From contig BLSF01000012.1 in the NCBI GenBank assembly GCA_012862575.1, forward strand, positions 558,001 through 622,000: a stretch of DNA of 64,000 nt, read 5' to 3'. Shown in pieces: positions 19,801 to 27,418 of the stretch (position 1 is its first letter; every line of letters begins with the position of its first letter). Source of the stretch: Parietichytrium sp. I65-24A. Lineage: Eukaryota > Sar > Bigyra > Thraustochytrida > Thraustochytriidae. The notes under the pieces were generated by a model. It saw nothing but the letters and a program-made list of their open reading frames with translations, had not been told where the DNA came from and ran no database searches. A program made the translations under genes and the position numbers.

Positions 19801-21677
19801 GTTGCGTGGCAGCAAGCTTCCCAACAGCAGAAGGACCCACCACGCAGCCACTGAAGGGCATCGCCTCGGGCGCCAGGCCTTGGGTCGTAGCCTGAAAACC
19901 TGAGAAATTCCTTGCGAGAAATTAGCCCATCTCCGTTTTCGTCAAACAAGGTGGTTAGGATTCGCACTTCATGTTCTTGAAGCTTGATTCCCGCATCGCG
20001 CATCATCTTGCGGAACTTTCTCGAGTTGAGTTGCAAAGAGTCCTCGACCTGTTCCTTTTCCTCCTCGGTAGCCTCGGAAAGGTCTCGACCGTCGCTGGCC
20101 ATGTTTTCTCGGAGTTTGTCCATGACTGCAATGTCAAATACTTCAACAAAGTTGACGCCCGGTCGATTTAAGAGCTTGATGAGAGTGGCATGGACTGCAG
20201 AAGATGGGCAGCAGGTATCGCACTGCTTTGGCGGCAGAGCATCCCATTTTGTCTTGCACTGTCCAGATGACTTGAAATTTTCGGACCACTCGCACCACTC
20301 CCGCAACAAGCTTTGGTCGATAGATTTCAGCTGCTCGCCTACAAACTGCCAGTGTTCTTCCCTTTTCGCCCTAGATTCACCAAGAGTCGCGGGTTTTGCG
20401 ATAAATTTGAGAGCCTCTAGAGCTCGGATGCGTATATCCTTCTGAAGCTTCCATTGCTCATACGACTCTGCGGCTTTTCTCTCGCGATCGGAAATTATGT
20501 CTTTGAGCCGGTCCCCGTGGTTTCTGCTCTTTGCGGCAACAAAGTCATCCCTGAGGATGTCTCCGTCCTCGTCTTTAAAGTTCTCGAGATGCACAAAGCC
20601 GCTTTTTGCGAGACGCTTCCTGGCATTTTCGAGGTCTTCTCGATTCGTTGCGTAGACATACTTTCGCGGTGTCGTGCTTGAAAGCAGATCGACAGAGTTA
20701 TTGACTGCGCCTGAGCCCTTCCTGCGAAACGAGCCACGCTTACCTTTTGCAAACGTCATGTTTGCGGGAGAATTCTCCTTTTTGGCAAGCAAGACCTTCT
20801 TCCGCCGCTTCAGTAGCTCATCCTCCTCTTCGCTATTTGCCTCGTCTGGGAGCCGAATTTTCATTCTGTCCTTCTTGGCGACAAAACCCGCATGGACTTT
20901 TTTACTTTGCTCCCTATCTGCCTCTTTCCTCCGGCGCTCGATCTCCTCTGCGTTAATAGCATCGTCTTCTACCCACTTGGCAAGCTTGTTCAGCCCCAAG
21001 AGTGCGTAAGCCTGCTTCTCAGCTTTTTCGAGAGGCAGTTTGTTCATTCGGGAAACGACCTTGTCCATTCTGACGCGCATTTCGTCGTATGCGCGAAGGT
21101 ATTCTTGCTTGAGAAGCTTGGCATAAATGCGGTTGTAAATCTTGGTGTCAGGATTGTTCAGATTCCTCTTATCCGTAATTGCCTGCTTTTGTCGCGGCCT
21201 CGAATACTTAAGGGAAGGAATCACAAACTCTCCTGGTCGGTCCATCTGCTCCGCGTATTCCCCCATTATCTCTTGGGTGTTGAGCGTGAAGGTCCTGGCT
21301 AGCTCCTTGGTCACGGGCACGTCACTGAACTCGTACCCCTCCTTGCTCCATCTATAAAACACCCCAGCTAAAGTCTTGGCCGGGTCCGCGTCGTTGGGAT
21401 CGATGCCTCGCTGAGCATCCACTGCGTTGAGCGCCACGGCTACCTCGAACCAGTCATCGGTCTCTTGCCTGCGGGTCTCTCCGAGCTTAAATATTAGGTT
21501 TACTGCCCGTTCATACGAGTCTTTGAAGCCGAGCCAGCTCTTGAACTGCTCCTCGCTTTTCTCTTTCCTCGCTTGTTTTTGGAGCTCCTCCTTCCGGCGC
21601 TGGAGCTGCTCTTCGTAACGCCTGTCCTCCAGGTCCCGCTCCTTCTGCTCGCTCCATTCTCGATGCGACAGTTTCAT
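16821..21677 (-). CDS. Large FN3/EF-hand coiled-coil protein (1618 aa)
   Basis: Starts at ATG 21675-21677 and is intronless. Residues 1-450 are charged and coiled-coil. An EF-hand lies at about 578-590 (DENGDGLISRKEF). Fibronectin type III domains follow. FN3-1 is at about 761-864 (IVLSWGP...YHFRVRAYNSFG). FN3-2 begins at 867-888 (SVTLSWGG) and resumes at 1075-1150 (YQFRLAMLSNKEG), with an EF-hand-like helical insert between. FN3-3 begins at 1155-1178 (SVHLVWGA) and resumes at 1285-1340, with a canonical EF-hand pair (DRDGSKRLEANE 1219-1230; DTNKDGTVSFEE 1255-1266) inserted. FN3-4 is at about 1342-1437. The absence of signal peptide and TM segment makes it cytosolic. Calcium-responsive FN3/coiled-coil proteins of this kind are common in flagella, so an axonemal or cortical scaffold is likely but inferred. 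Confidence 0.75.
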   Translation of the reverse strand: MKLSHREWSEQKERDLEDRRYEEQLQRRKEELQKQARKEKSEEQFKSWLGFKDSYERAVNLIFKLGETRRQETDDWFEVAVALNAVDAQRGIDPNDADPAKTLAGVFYRWSKEGYEFSDVPVTKELARTFTLNTQEIMGEYAEQMDRPGEFVIPSLKYSRPRQKQAITDKRNLNNPDTKIYNRIYAKLLKQEYLRAYDEMRVRMDKVVSRMNKLPLEKAEKQAYALLGLNKLAKWVEDDAINAEEIERRRKEADREQSKKVHAGFVAKKDRMKIRLPDEANSEEEDELLKRRKKVLLAKKENSPANMTFAKGKRGSFRRKGSGAVNNSVDLLSSTTPRKYVYATNREDLENARKRLAKSGFVHLENFKDEDGDILRDDFVAAKSRNHGDRLKDIISDRERKAAESYEQWKLQKDIRIRALEALKFIAKPATLGESRAKREEHWQFVGEQLKSIDQSLLREWCEWSENFKSSGQCKTKWDALPPKQCDTCCPSSAVHATLIKLLNRPGVNFVEVFDIAVMDKLRENMASDGRDLSEATEEEKEQVEDSLQLNSRKFRKMMRDAGIKLQEHEVRILTTLFDENGDGLISRKEFLRFSGYDPRPGARGDALQWLRGGSFCCWEACCHATGLSSAYEVLQSDLEDDAARKKSKAEEDDDYYGTEDGFETDKEQSSLQPYARRLPLRLCSGKIKKGWVRVPLPGLDKRIEKLVKLGDLTSKEFFQDPPKSCEFSTWSNDQRLTALDGLETLADRFVPLEAPKSDPPLAPTLMAQVTEDCIVLSWGPQENSSFVAFYEVETAGRDGGKSHRNHEYKLLVRDPPKLSADAKQMCKFVWKGRKPATKYHFRVRAYNSFGTSPFTHASFLTVPMQPPVPVMKAVTPNSVTLSWGGAESNAKSLSRELRDVFLSLDVKGRGTVDREQLLNLLEEHHPRLLKKLDELPSATLPDTSVLDLIETQGDVDEPIQWQHIQDMLAQSSSAAAKGAWDTAELDTTTGSKLFQFREFQFVLCRCISDEFIDSRTDGALLKDKSSKDVAQSVLKGSKWFEQLGQQDQLDLPKLQLVEYPQHSSKANEKPALKVVVAKSKQKLADAQYVGDLKEPVSHLEVYEQAYVGLDQYATVTGLEPGKPYQFRLAMLSNKEGISSQLSQPIIVNIPEVGPEPPRARKDTITTDSVHLVWGAEKLERKESGRDWEQVVGSWVKEPNEENAGANMATLQKLFMRYDRDGSKRLEANELVELFRDLGLSTKGPALAEAITALDTNKDGTVSFEELYHWWVENDQKFVLLHRSEHDNKYSVVYRGERQWAKLSGLAPNSSHSFILQIERRKVLSAKSRELVIWTAPETPQQPVVIEAGPRHARVKWYPGALGADKYTLELTLVENLGKRRDKAAPERKTQEITVSKTLVVLPDLTPQCVYRLRVKAVNKEGVASSPSLPTQFETAATDFNIDRVTSEHNAPNYFTIECAGDVVPGDTVLFTERVFRKVDGEEEKTQGRRKSNAGLASTRGMSKRKSFSGTQKSALSQQSLSMLSRDELGREFVTERTVAARCVGYSQTKKGCTLNFEVVWSSVSSRTCGDEFVLRTGLPISRLDAEIFKFETFRAPWLQEQNRWTFDEEQEHISEGL

Positions 21678-23469
21678 TCTTGACGACGCCCAGCGCGCTC
21701 CTCGCCAGTAGCCACTTTCCGCCCTTTCGAATCGGTTGCTCTCTCTTCCCCGCGCGGTGGCGTCCTCCTCTCGCTTCCTGCCGATCTCACGTGGTTCGCC
21801 GCGCGTTGTGCTATTGCAGTTTGCAGTTGCGCGTAGCTGAGTGTAATGTCGACTCCGGAGAAAAGTTTTTATGTTGAGGTTTACTTACTATTGCCACAGT
21901 CTCGGTGCAGGGCAGAGTTTGCAGCCCGTTTGATCCACTCGCTCCTATTTCCCTGCCAATTGCTCCCTGCACATCCATGCACGCAAACTCCTTTCATGAA
22001 CAAAACAGCCAACGCACTCTCCCCTTTGTCTTGCCAGTCGAACTATTCCCAGCTTGGACAGCTCTTTCCTTTCTGAATTGTGCTGTTCACCTTTTACTTT
22101 TACTTTTTGTTTTGCTTTGTTTCATTCCCGCCCAACCTTAGAAGTTGGGAAGATGGGAGAATGATGGACGGTGTGAAGGTAGACCTAAAAAGTTCCAACT
22201 CCAAGTCTGACCATTGCCAAAGCTTTCTGAACCACCTCCACACGGCCACATGAAGATGAATGATGATGGTCAATAACCAGTGTCATCTTCACGTTCACGT
22301 TCACGTTCGTCAATTTCTGAATTCTGAAATTTCGACTCAAGTCCTGAGCCAAGTTGAGTCCACTCTCATCGCAACGGTCATTTTATCCCTCGCACAATAG
22401 TTCTTATAACGGTACGTAATGGTTATTGTACCATAAGACCATGCTCTTATTCGTACTCGTACTCATACTTGTACTCGTACTCGTCCACGTAGTAAGTGCT
22501 ATGTCCTCTTGGTGTCAGTGCGTTACTACTAGCTAGGCTAGTCGTACGCGCTGAGATCGATAGAGAACAAAGAGCTCTTCGTTCACTGTGTTACACAAGT
22601 TTCAAGTTGAATGTCAACACAACGTACAACGTGCAGTTTGTTGATTGCAAAGTTTGTTGATGTGATGGGATGCGGGATCCAACTATTACTATGCATGGGA
22701 ATGCGGAGCAGCGCGGCTTGCACGAACGTGAACGCGGGGTGTCTGAGAGCTTGATGCGTGGCGGAATATTGAAATTGTGGGTTCTCGCGGGCTATGCTAA
22801 GGTTTTGGAACATTCACTCTGGCCAGAAAGGTCTTGCGGCCGATGCGCAGTCGTCTTGGTACGATTTTGGCTTCCTGGTCTCGGACTCTCCGCCTGAATG
22901 GCGTCAATGGAGAGTCCCATTTTAATCATTCACTACCCGCATCTTTCTGTTGAAGCTTCCGCTGCGACGAAGCGGTTGCCCAAGCCACGAGAACGCAGTC
23001 GACGTAATATCACACAAACGCCTATGGTGCAGAGCTTGCGAACGCTTTCCATGTCTCGACGGCCCAATTTCACCGTTTCTCGCGCCGCCGTTCGGGCACT
23101 TTCTTAAGCTAGCTAAGCGCTCTCTGTCCATCTCGTGGGCCCGTAGACCCGCGTCTCAAGCGCCAAGTGCGCAGCATTTCATCCGCCATCTATCCATCCA
23201 TCCATCCACTCATACTCACTCATTCATTCATCAAGAAGGCCGGTTCCATCGGTGACCATCCCAAGAACTCAGAATCTCCAGAACTACTAATTCAGAATCC
23301 GGGTTCTCCACACTACCGTTTACGGTAGCTACCATCCATCGGAAGAGTTCAAGAGTGAAGAAAGAGAGAGAAGACGCAACCTCCCTATCTTCGGTGCTGT
23401 GCTCAGTACTGTACTCTACTGTGCATCGCAGAATCGCGTACACCCGTGGTAGGTACTTCCGATAGCACT

Positions 23470-23516
23470 CTCCTGATCTCCTGATCTCCTGATCTCCTGA
23501 TCTCCTGATCTCCTGA
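23470..23516. repeat. CTCCTGAT 8-bp tandem repeat
   Basis: About six perfect copies of CTCCTGAT just upstream of the site-2 protease gene, 110-160 bp before its ATG. Its position makes it part of the proximal promoter or 5' leader. Confidence 0.95.
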
Positions 23517-23594
23517 GAGGTGTCCCGTTGGCGGTGGTAACCGTGCTGGTAAAGCGCGAAGTAAGACACAAGGATTGGGGCGTGAGGCGGTGGC

Positions 23595-23619
23595 GGATCG
23601 GATCGGATCGGATCGGATC
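23595..23619. repeat. GGATC pentanucleotide array
   Basis: Five perfect copies of GGATC ending 10 bp before the ATG of the site-2 protease gene. It lies in the open frame upstream of the ATG, so a length change could alter an N-terminal extension if a non-ATG start were used. Confidence 0.9.
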
Positions 23620-23629
23620 ATTGCGGAGA

Positions 23630-24760
23630 ATGTGGTTGGCGAGCAGGAATTTTGCGGTCGGTGCGGGGCTCCGGCAGGTTGGAAAGCATTCGCGCGCGAG
23701 CTTGGGCTTGCGTTGGTCGGCGTTGCAGAAGAATGGCTTAGAAGTGGGACTTCGGCCGAGGTTTGTGGAGAAGAAGGTCGTGCCGGCGGGAGTGCAGCTG
23801 CGGTATCTCTCGGACAGGAGAGATGATGAGTATCGCAGACAGCAGCAAGGCGGATTGATGAGCAGGGGCATCGGCGCTGCGACCACCGGCGCGCTGTTGC
23901 TGTGGGGAAAGACCAAGTGGCTTTTGGCAGGTGTCAAGTTCATGAAGCTGATGCCGATGATGTCCATGCTCGCGTCCACAGGAGCGTATGCATTCTTCTT
24001 TGGGTGGCCATATGCCGTCGGCATGGTGGGACAGATTGCTATTCATGAGAGCGGGCATTTAGCGGCCATGAAAATGCTCGGCATCCCGGCTGGGCCGATG
24101 GTGTTCATCCCGTTTATGGGAGCATCGATTGAAATGAAGGATCGCCCAAAGGATGTGAAAGAGGAGGCGATTGTGGCGTTTGGTGGGCCTGTGTTTGGCG
24201 GGGCCGCAGCGATCGCGCTCAGCGTTGCTGGAGCGGCCACCAATTCGCAGCTCATGATCGCCTTGGCCGATTTCGGGTTGATGATTAACCTTTTCAACTT
24301 GCTGCCGATTGGTTCCCTGGACGGTGGGCGAATAGGAGGCGCGATTTCTCGTTGGGTCCTCGCGGCTGGCCTTGTTGGCGGCGTTGGGCTCGCATACAAC
24401 CAGATTATCACGAGCCCAATATTTTACCTCGTTCTCATCTTTGGGACATTTTCTACGTTTGAGCGGTTCTTTGGCCAAGGAACTCACGGTTCGTATTACA
24501 GGATCCCTGCTGGCCAGCGCGGAGCCATCACCGGAGCATACGCTTTGCTAATTGCGGTGCTTTTGGCCGCCATGGCGTGGAACCAAGAGCATAAGAAATC
24601 CCTTTCGCAACTCCGCCGCGAGAATCCAGGGCGTCAGCTTGGAGAGTACGGTCGCCGCCTCGAGCACTATGCTAGCGAATGGGCGGATGACGGAGCTGCA
24701 CAGGTCGCTCAAGACGAAGATGCTTTCATCAGGCGCCATTTCGGCGACCGCAGCTTTTAA
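23630..24760 (+). CDS. Site-2 protease (M50) family intramembrane metalloprotease homologue, probably organellar
   Basis: A 376-aa polytopic membrane protein from ATG 23630. The first 50 residues are Arg/Ser-rich without acidic residues (MWLASRNFAVGAGLRQVGK...), fitting a mitochondrial or plastid presequence. The zinc motif HESGH is at residues 139-143 inside a hydrophobic segment. The third ligand motif is in NLLPIGSLDGGRI (LDGGR 230-234). Both are diagnostic of M50 enzymes that cut substrates within the membrane. The rest shows several more helices (240-262, 262-290, 310-330) and a charged C-terminal tail. It resembles bacterial-type M50B proteases without a PDZ domain. All catalytic residues are present, so it should be active. 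Substrates are unknown. Intronless. Confidence 0.85.
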   Translation: MWLASRNFAVGAGLRQVGKHSRASLGLRWSALQKNGLEVGLRPRFVEKKVVPAGVQLRYLSDRRDDEYRRQQQGGLMSRGIGAATTGALLLWGKTKWLLAGVKFMKLMPMMSMLASTGAYAFFFGWPYAVGMVGQIAIHESGHLAAMKMLGIPAGPMVFIPFMGASIEMKDRPKDVKEEAIVAFGGPVFGGAAAIALSVAGAATNSQLMIALADFGLMINLFNLLPIGSLDGGRIGGAISRWVLAAGLVGGVGLAYNQIITSPIFYLVLIFGTFSTFERFFGQGTHGSYYRIPAGQRGAITGAYALLIAVLLAAMAWNQEHKKSLSQLRRENPGRQLGEYGRRLEHYASEWADDGAAQVAQDEDAFIRRHFGDRSF

Positions 24761-25563
24761 TTCAAGCCTCTGCGCCTAAATTGGTACTTTACCGTTTATT
24801 CACAATTGAAATTCATGCACATATTCTCTCCCCGTCCTACATCCGAACGTTCAAACTTGTTTTAAATCGAAACTTGAGCTACTCCGCTTTGAGAATTATA
24901 TCTCTCCATTTCTCCACCTTCCTGTTGACGCTTTCACGAAAGACGCTAATCCATCGAAGGAAAAGGACTCGGTTACATACAGCTCTTCATTGTTTTAATT
25001 TTCAACCAAAAACATTGGCACTACTTTAAAAATTTTCATCACTTGGAGACTTAAGACTAAATAACAACTACTGCCGGGACCAGTTTTTTCCAACTGTACA
25101 ACAGGCTGCAGAACACGAGCCCTCTCTCAAACAATGGCGCACCACCCATTCACTCACCCCTCTTACCACCCACGGCTACTCCTCCGTATAGCACGCCACT
25201 ACGAACAGTCCTCGAGTACTAACTACTCGTACCGGTCCTCGAGTACCGAGTACCAAGCCCCCCACACGAAAACGGAGGTACAATCCTACCGATACTTGTA
25301 TTCGCCCAATTAGAGAGACAGAGTGCGCGACGTCTGCGTTCGATTTTCGACTTTCGATTTTCGATTTTCGCGTGGGCCACTGGCAATACAACTTGAAAGA
25401 AAGAAAGGACACCTTCGGAGAGTTTTGGAGAGCTTTTGTAGAGTGGGGGAGAGAAAGTGAAGTGTCCTCGGTTGTTGGTGGTTGGTGTGGGTAAAGAGCG
25501 ACTGGCAAAGTGCGGGGTTTAGGTGCGTGGCGTCTCTGCGCAAGGCAGTTGCAAGGTGCAAGG
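24761..25563. other. Spacer between the M50 protease and PUS1 genes
   Basis: About 800 bp without a gene. At 25205-25255 there is a cluster of CTCGAGTAC/GTACTCG palindromes like that at 7557-7620. A short direct repeat of TTCGATTTTCGA (about 25340-25368) lies in the leader region. The PUS1 frame extends upstream of its ATG only through GTG. Confidence 0.45.
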
Positions 25564-27162
25564 ATGTCGGAAAAGGCGCCGAAGAAGCGTTTCGTTCTTG
25601 CGCTGGGGTACAAGGGTGAAAAGTATCACGGTCTTCAGATCAACGGGGATCTGCCCACGGTGGAGAAGGTGCTGTGGGAGGCGCTGCAAAAGTGCGATAA
25701 TGCCGTGCACGAGCGGAATAGCACGATGCAGAAGATTGGCTGGAACCGCGCCGCGAGAACCGACAAGGGCGTGAATGCGATCGGACAGGTGGTGAGCGTC
25801 AAGCTGTGCGTTGGGGATACCGAGCCGGAGATTGAGGCGTTCAGGAAGCAACTACAGAGTAACTTGCCCGAGGACATTGAGGTGTTTGACGTCTTGCGCG
25901 TGACGAAAAGCTTCGATTCAAAGAGGAGATGCTTTTCCAGGGTGTACGAGTACGTTCTCCCAACTTATATTCTTGCACCGTACGCTCTGCCGAAGGATAT
26001 GGGCGCCGAAGAACCTGAGCCTTCTGCGGCTAGTTCCACTACTGATACCAAGACTGATGCTGTCAAGGAGCAGGGCAAAGAAGAAGAAGAAGAAGAAGAG
26101 GGGGATGAGGATGATGACGCCGCGCTCAATAAAATCAAGGCGTTGGACGAGGAAGTGCGCTCGAAAGCCTTTGAGAAGTTTCGCAAGGAAAAGTCCGAGT
26201 CATACAAGCTGTCTCCAGAGGACCACGAGCGTTTCAAAACGATTCTGCAAGAGTATCTCGGCACGCACAATTACCACAACTTTACCCCCAAGGTTTCTCA
26301 TGATGACGCAAGCGCCAAACGTTACATCATTCGCGTGGAGCTAGACCAGCCTTTTATGATTGGGGACCTGGAGTTCGTTCGTATCAACATCGAAGGACAA
26401 AGCTTTATGCTCAATCAAATTCGCAAAATGGTCGGCACCGCTGTGGAAGTGTTTCGCCGTAACATGAGCCCGGATATTATCCCGACCATGTTCCTCACCA
26501 AGGACCGTCGCCCGACACCCATGATTCCTGGCGAGGGACTGATGTTGCGTGCTTGCGTTTATACTCCGTACAATGAGCGGTATACTGTTGTTGCCACCGA
26601 TACTAGACATACCGTCCTGTATCCAGAGATCAATTTTTTCAAACCTGGAATTAAGGAGCGGTGCGACGAGTTTAGAAATAAACAGATCTACCCACTGCTG
26701 CTTGAGCAAGAGATGACTCGTAACGTGTTCTCCAGCTATGCGTACCGTCAGAATTACGTTGCGTTCCCGGGAAAAAAGCTCAAGCAATACAAGCCTTTTG
26801 ACGCCGAAAAGAGCAAGCAGGAGAAGATCGATTACCGGAACCTTAGAATGGATAGGAAGCGTAGGCACGATGATGATGTGGAAGAGTTTTTGGACGCTAA
26901 AATTCGACACGTAGATGAAGATTCAATCTCGCCTGAAGAAACGAAGGACACGCAGATCAAGGCCGAACAAGCTGAGGAGCAAGTCTCGGAGGCAGCAGAT
27001 CAAGTGAAGATGGAGGTATCCGAGCCAGCAGATCAAGTGAAAAACGAGCAGGTATCCGAGCCAGCAGATCAAGCGAAAATGGAGGTATCTGAGCCAGCAG
27101 ATCAATCCGACAAACCGGTTCCAGAACCAGCAAACCCATCTGTCACTTCGGGATCGTCTTAA
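25564..27162 (+). CDS. PUS1: PUS1-like tRNA pseudouridine synthase (TruA family)
   Basis: A 532-aa enzyme that isomerises uridine to pseudouridine in tRNA (and, in this family, some mRNA and snRNA). The start is ATG 25564. The TruA fold opens with FVLALGYKGEKYHGLQIN and the active-site loop NRAARTDKGVNAIGQ contains the catalytic Asp (D67). Further family motifs are CFSRVYEYVLPTYI, THNYHNFTPK, INIEGQSFMLNQIRKMVG and the later IYPLLLEQEMTR. An acidic insertion (about residues 155-190, with a run of Glu and Asp) interrupts the catalytic domain, as in other eukaryotic PUS1 proteins. The last 60 residues are a low-complexity tail made of VSEPADQ(V/A)K units. A basic patch (DRKRRHDDD) could direct it to the nucleus. 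Intronless. Confidence 0.92.
   Translation: MSEKAPKKRFVLALGYKGEKYHGLQINGDLPTVEKVLWEALQKCDNAVHERNSTMQKIGWNRAARTDKGVNAIGQVVSVKLCVGDTEPEIEAFRKQLQSNLPEDIEVFDVLRVTKSFDSKRRCFSRVYEYVLPTYILAPYALPKDMGAEEPEPSAASSTTDTKTDAVKEQGKEEEEEEEGDEDDDAALNKIKALDEEVRSKAFEKFRKEKSESYKLSPEDHERFKTILQEYLGTHNYHNFTPKVSHDDASAKRYIIRVELDQPFMIGDLEFVRINIEGQSFMLNQIRKMVGTAVEVFRRNMSPDIIPTMFLTKDRRPTPMIPGEGLMLRACVYTPYNERYTVVATDTRHTVLYPEINFFKPGIKERCDEFRNKQIYPLLLEQEMTRNVFSSYAYRQNYVAFPGKKLKQYKPFDAEKSKQEKIDYRNLRMDRKRRHDDDVEEFLDAKIRHVDEDSISPEETKDTQIKAEQAEEQVSEAADQVKMEVSEPADQVKNEQVSEPADQAKMEVSEPADQSDKPVPEPANPSVTSGSS
26985..27110 (+). repeat. In-frame tandem repeats encoding the PUS1 tail
   Basis: Four imperfect copies of a roughly 30-36 bp unit (GTATCCGAGCCAGCAGATCA-type) encode VSEPADQ followed by VKME or VKNEQ. 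The units remain in frame, and variation is mostly synonymous or spacer length, which suggests recent expansion. Confidence 0.85.
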
Positions 27163-27418
27163 AAAACAAAGTCAACAGAGCATGTTCGCCTTCTTTTGAA
27201 ACTGTTCAGCAAGTCGCACTTTTTACCAAACGTGAAAACAAGGTGATCATCCCGCTTGTTTGCTTGCTGATCGGAAAACCCGGAAATATTTCCTCTTTAA
27301 AACCGATATATATGTTGCCATACCTCCATAGTTTTTTGCAGATGTCGCGAGCAATGCTCTTCTCTTTTGCCCTTTTCTGACTCGTGAAAATACAGACTCT
27401 GCCAAAACTCACTTCTCT

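Larger units (their letters stand above)
21678..23629. other. Divergent promoter spacer (FN3/EF-hand gene / site-2 protease)
   Basis: About 1.95 kb with no supported gene; the longest open frames are short and of low coding quality. It contains an ACGTTC repeat (22288-22310), a run of CGTACTCGTACTCATACTTGTACTCG (about 22457-22485), CTAG palindromes near 22530, a CATC microsatellite (23188-23210), an 8-bp tandem repeat (23470-23516) and a GGATC pentamer array (23595-23619). Confidence 0.5.
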
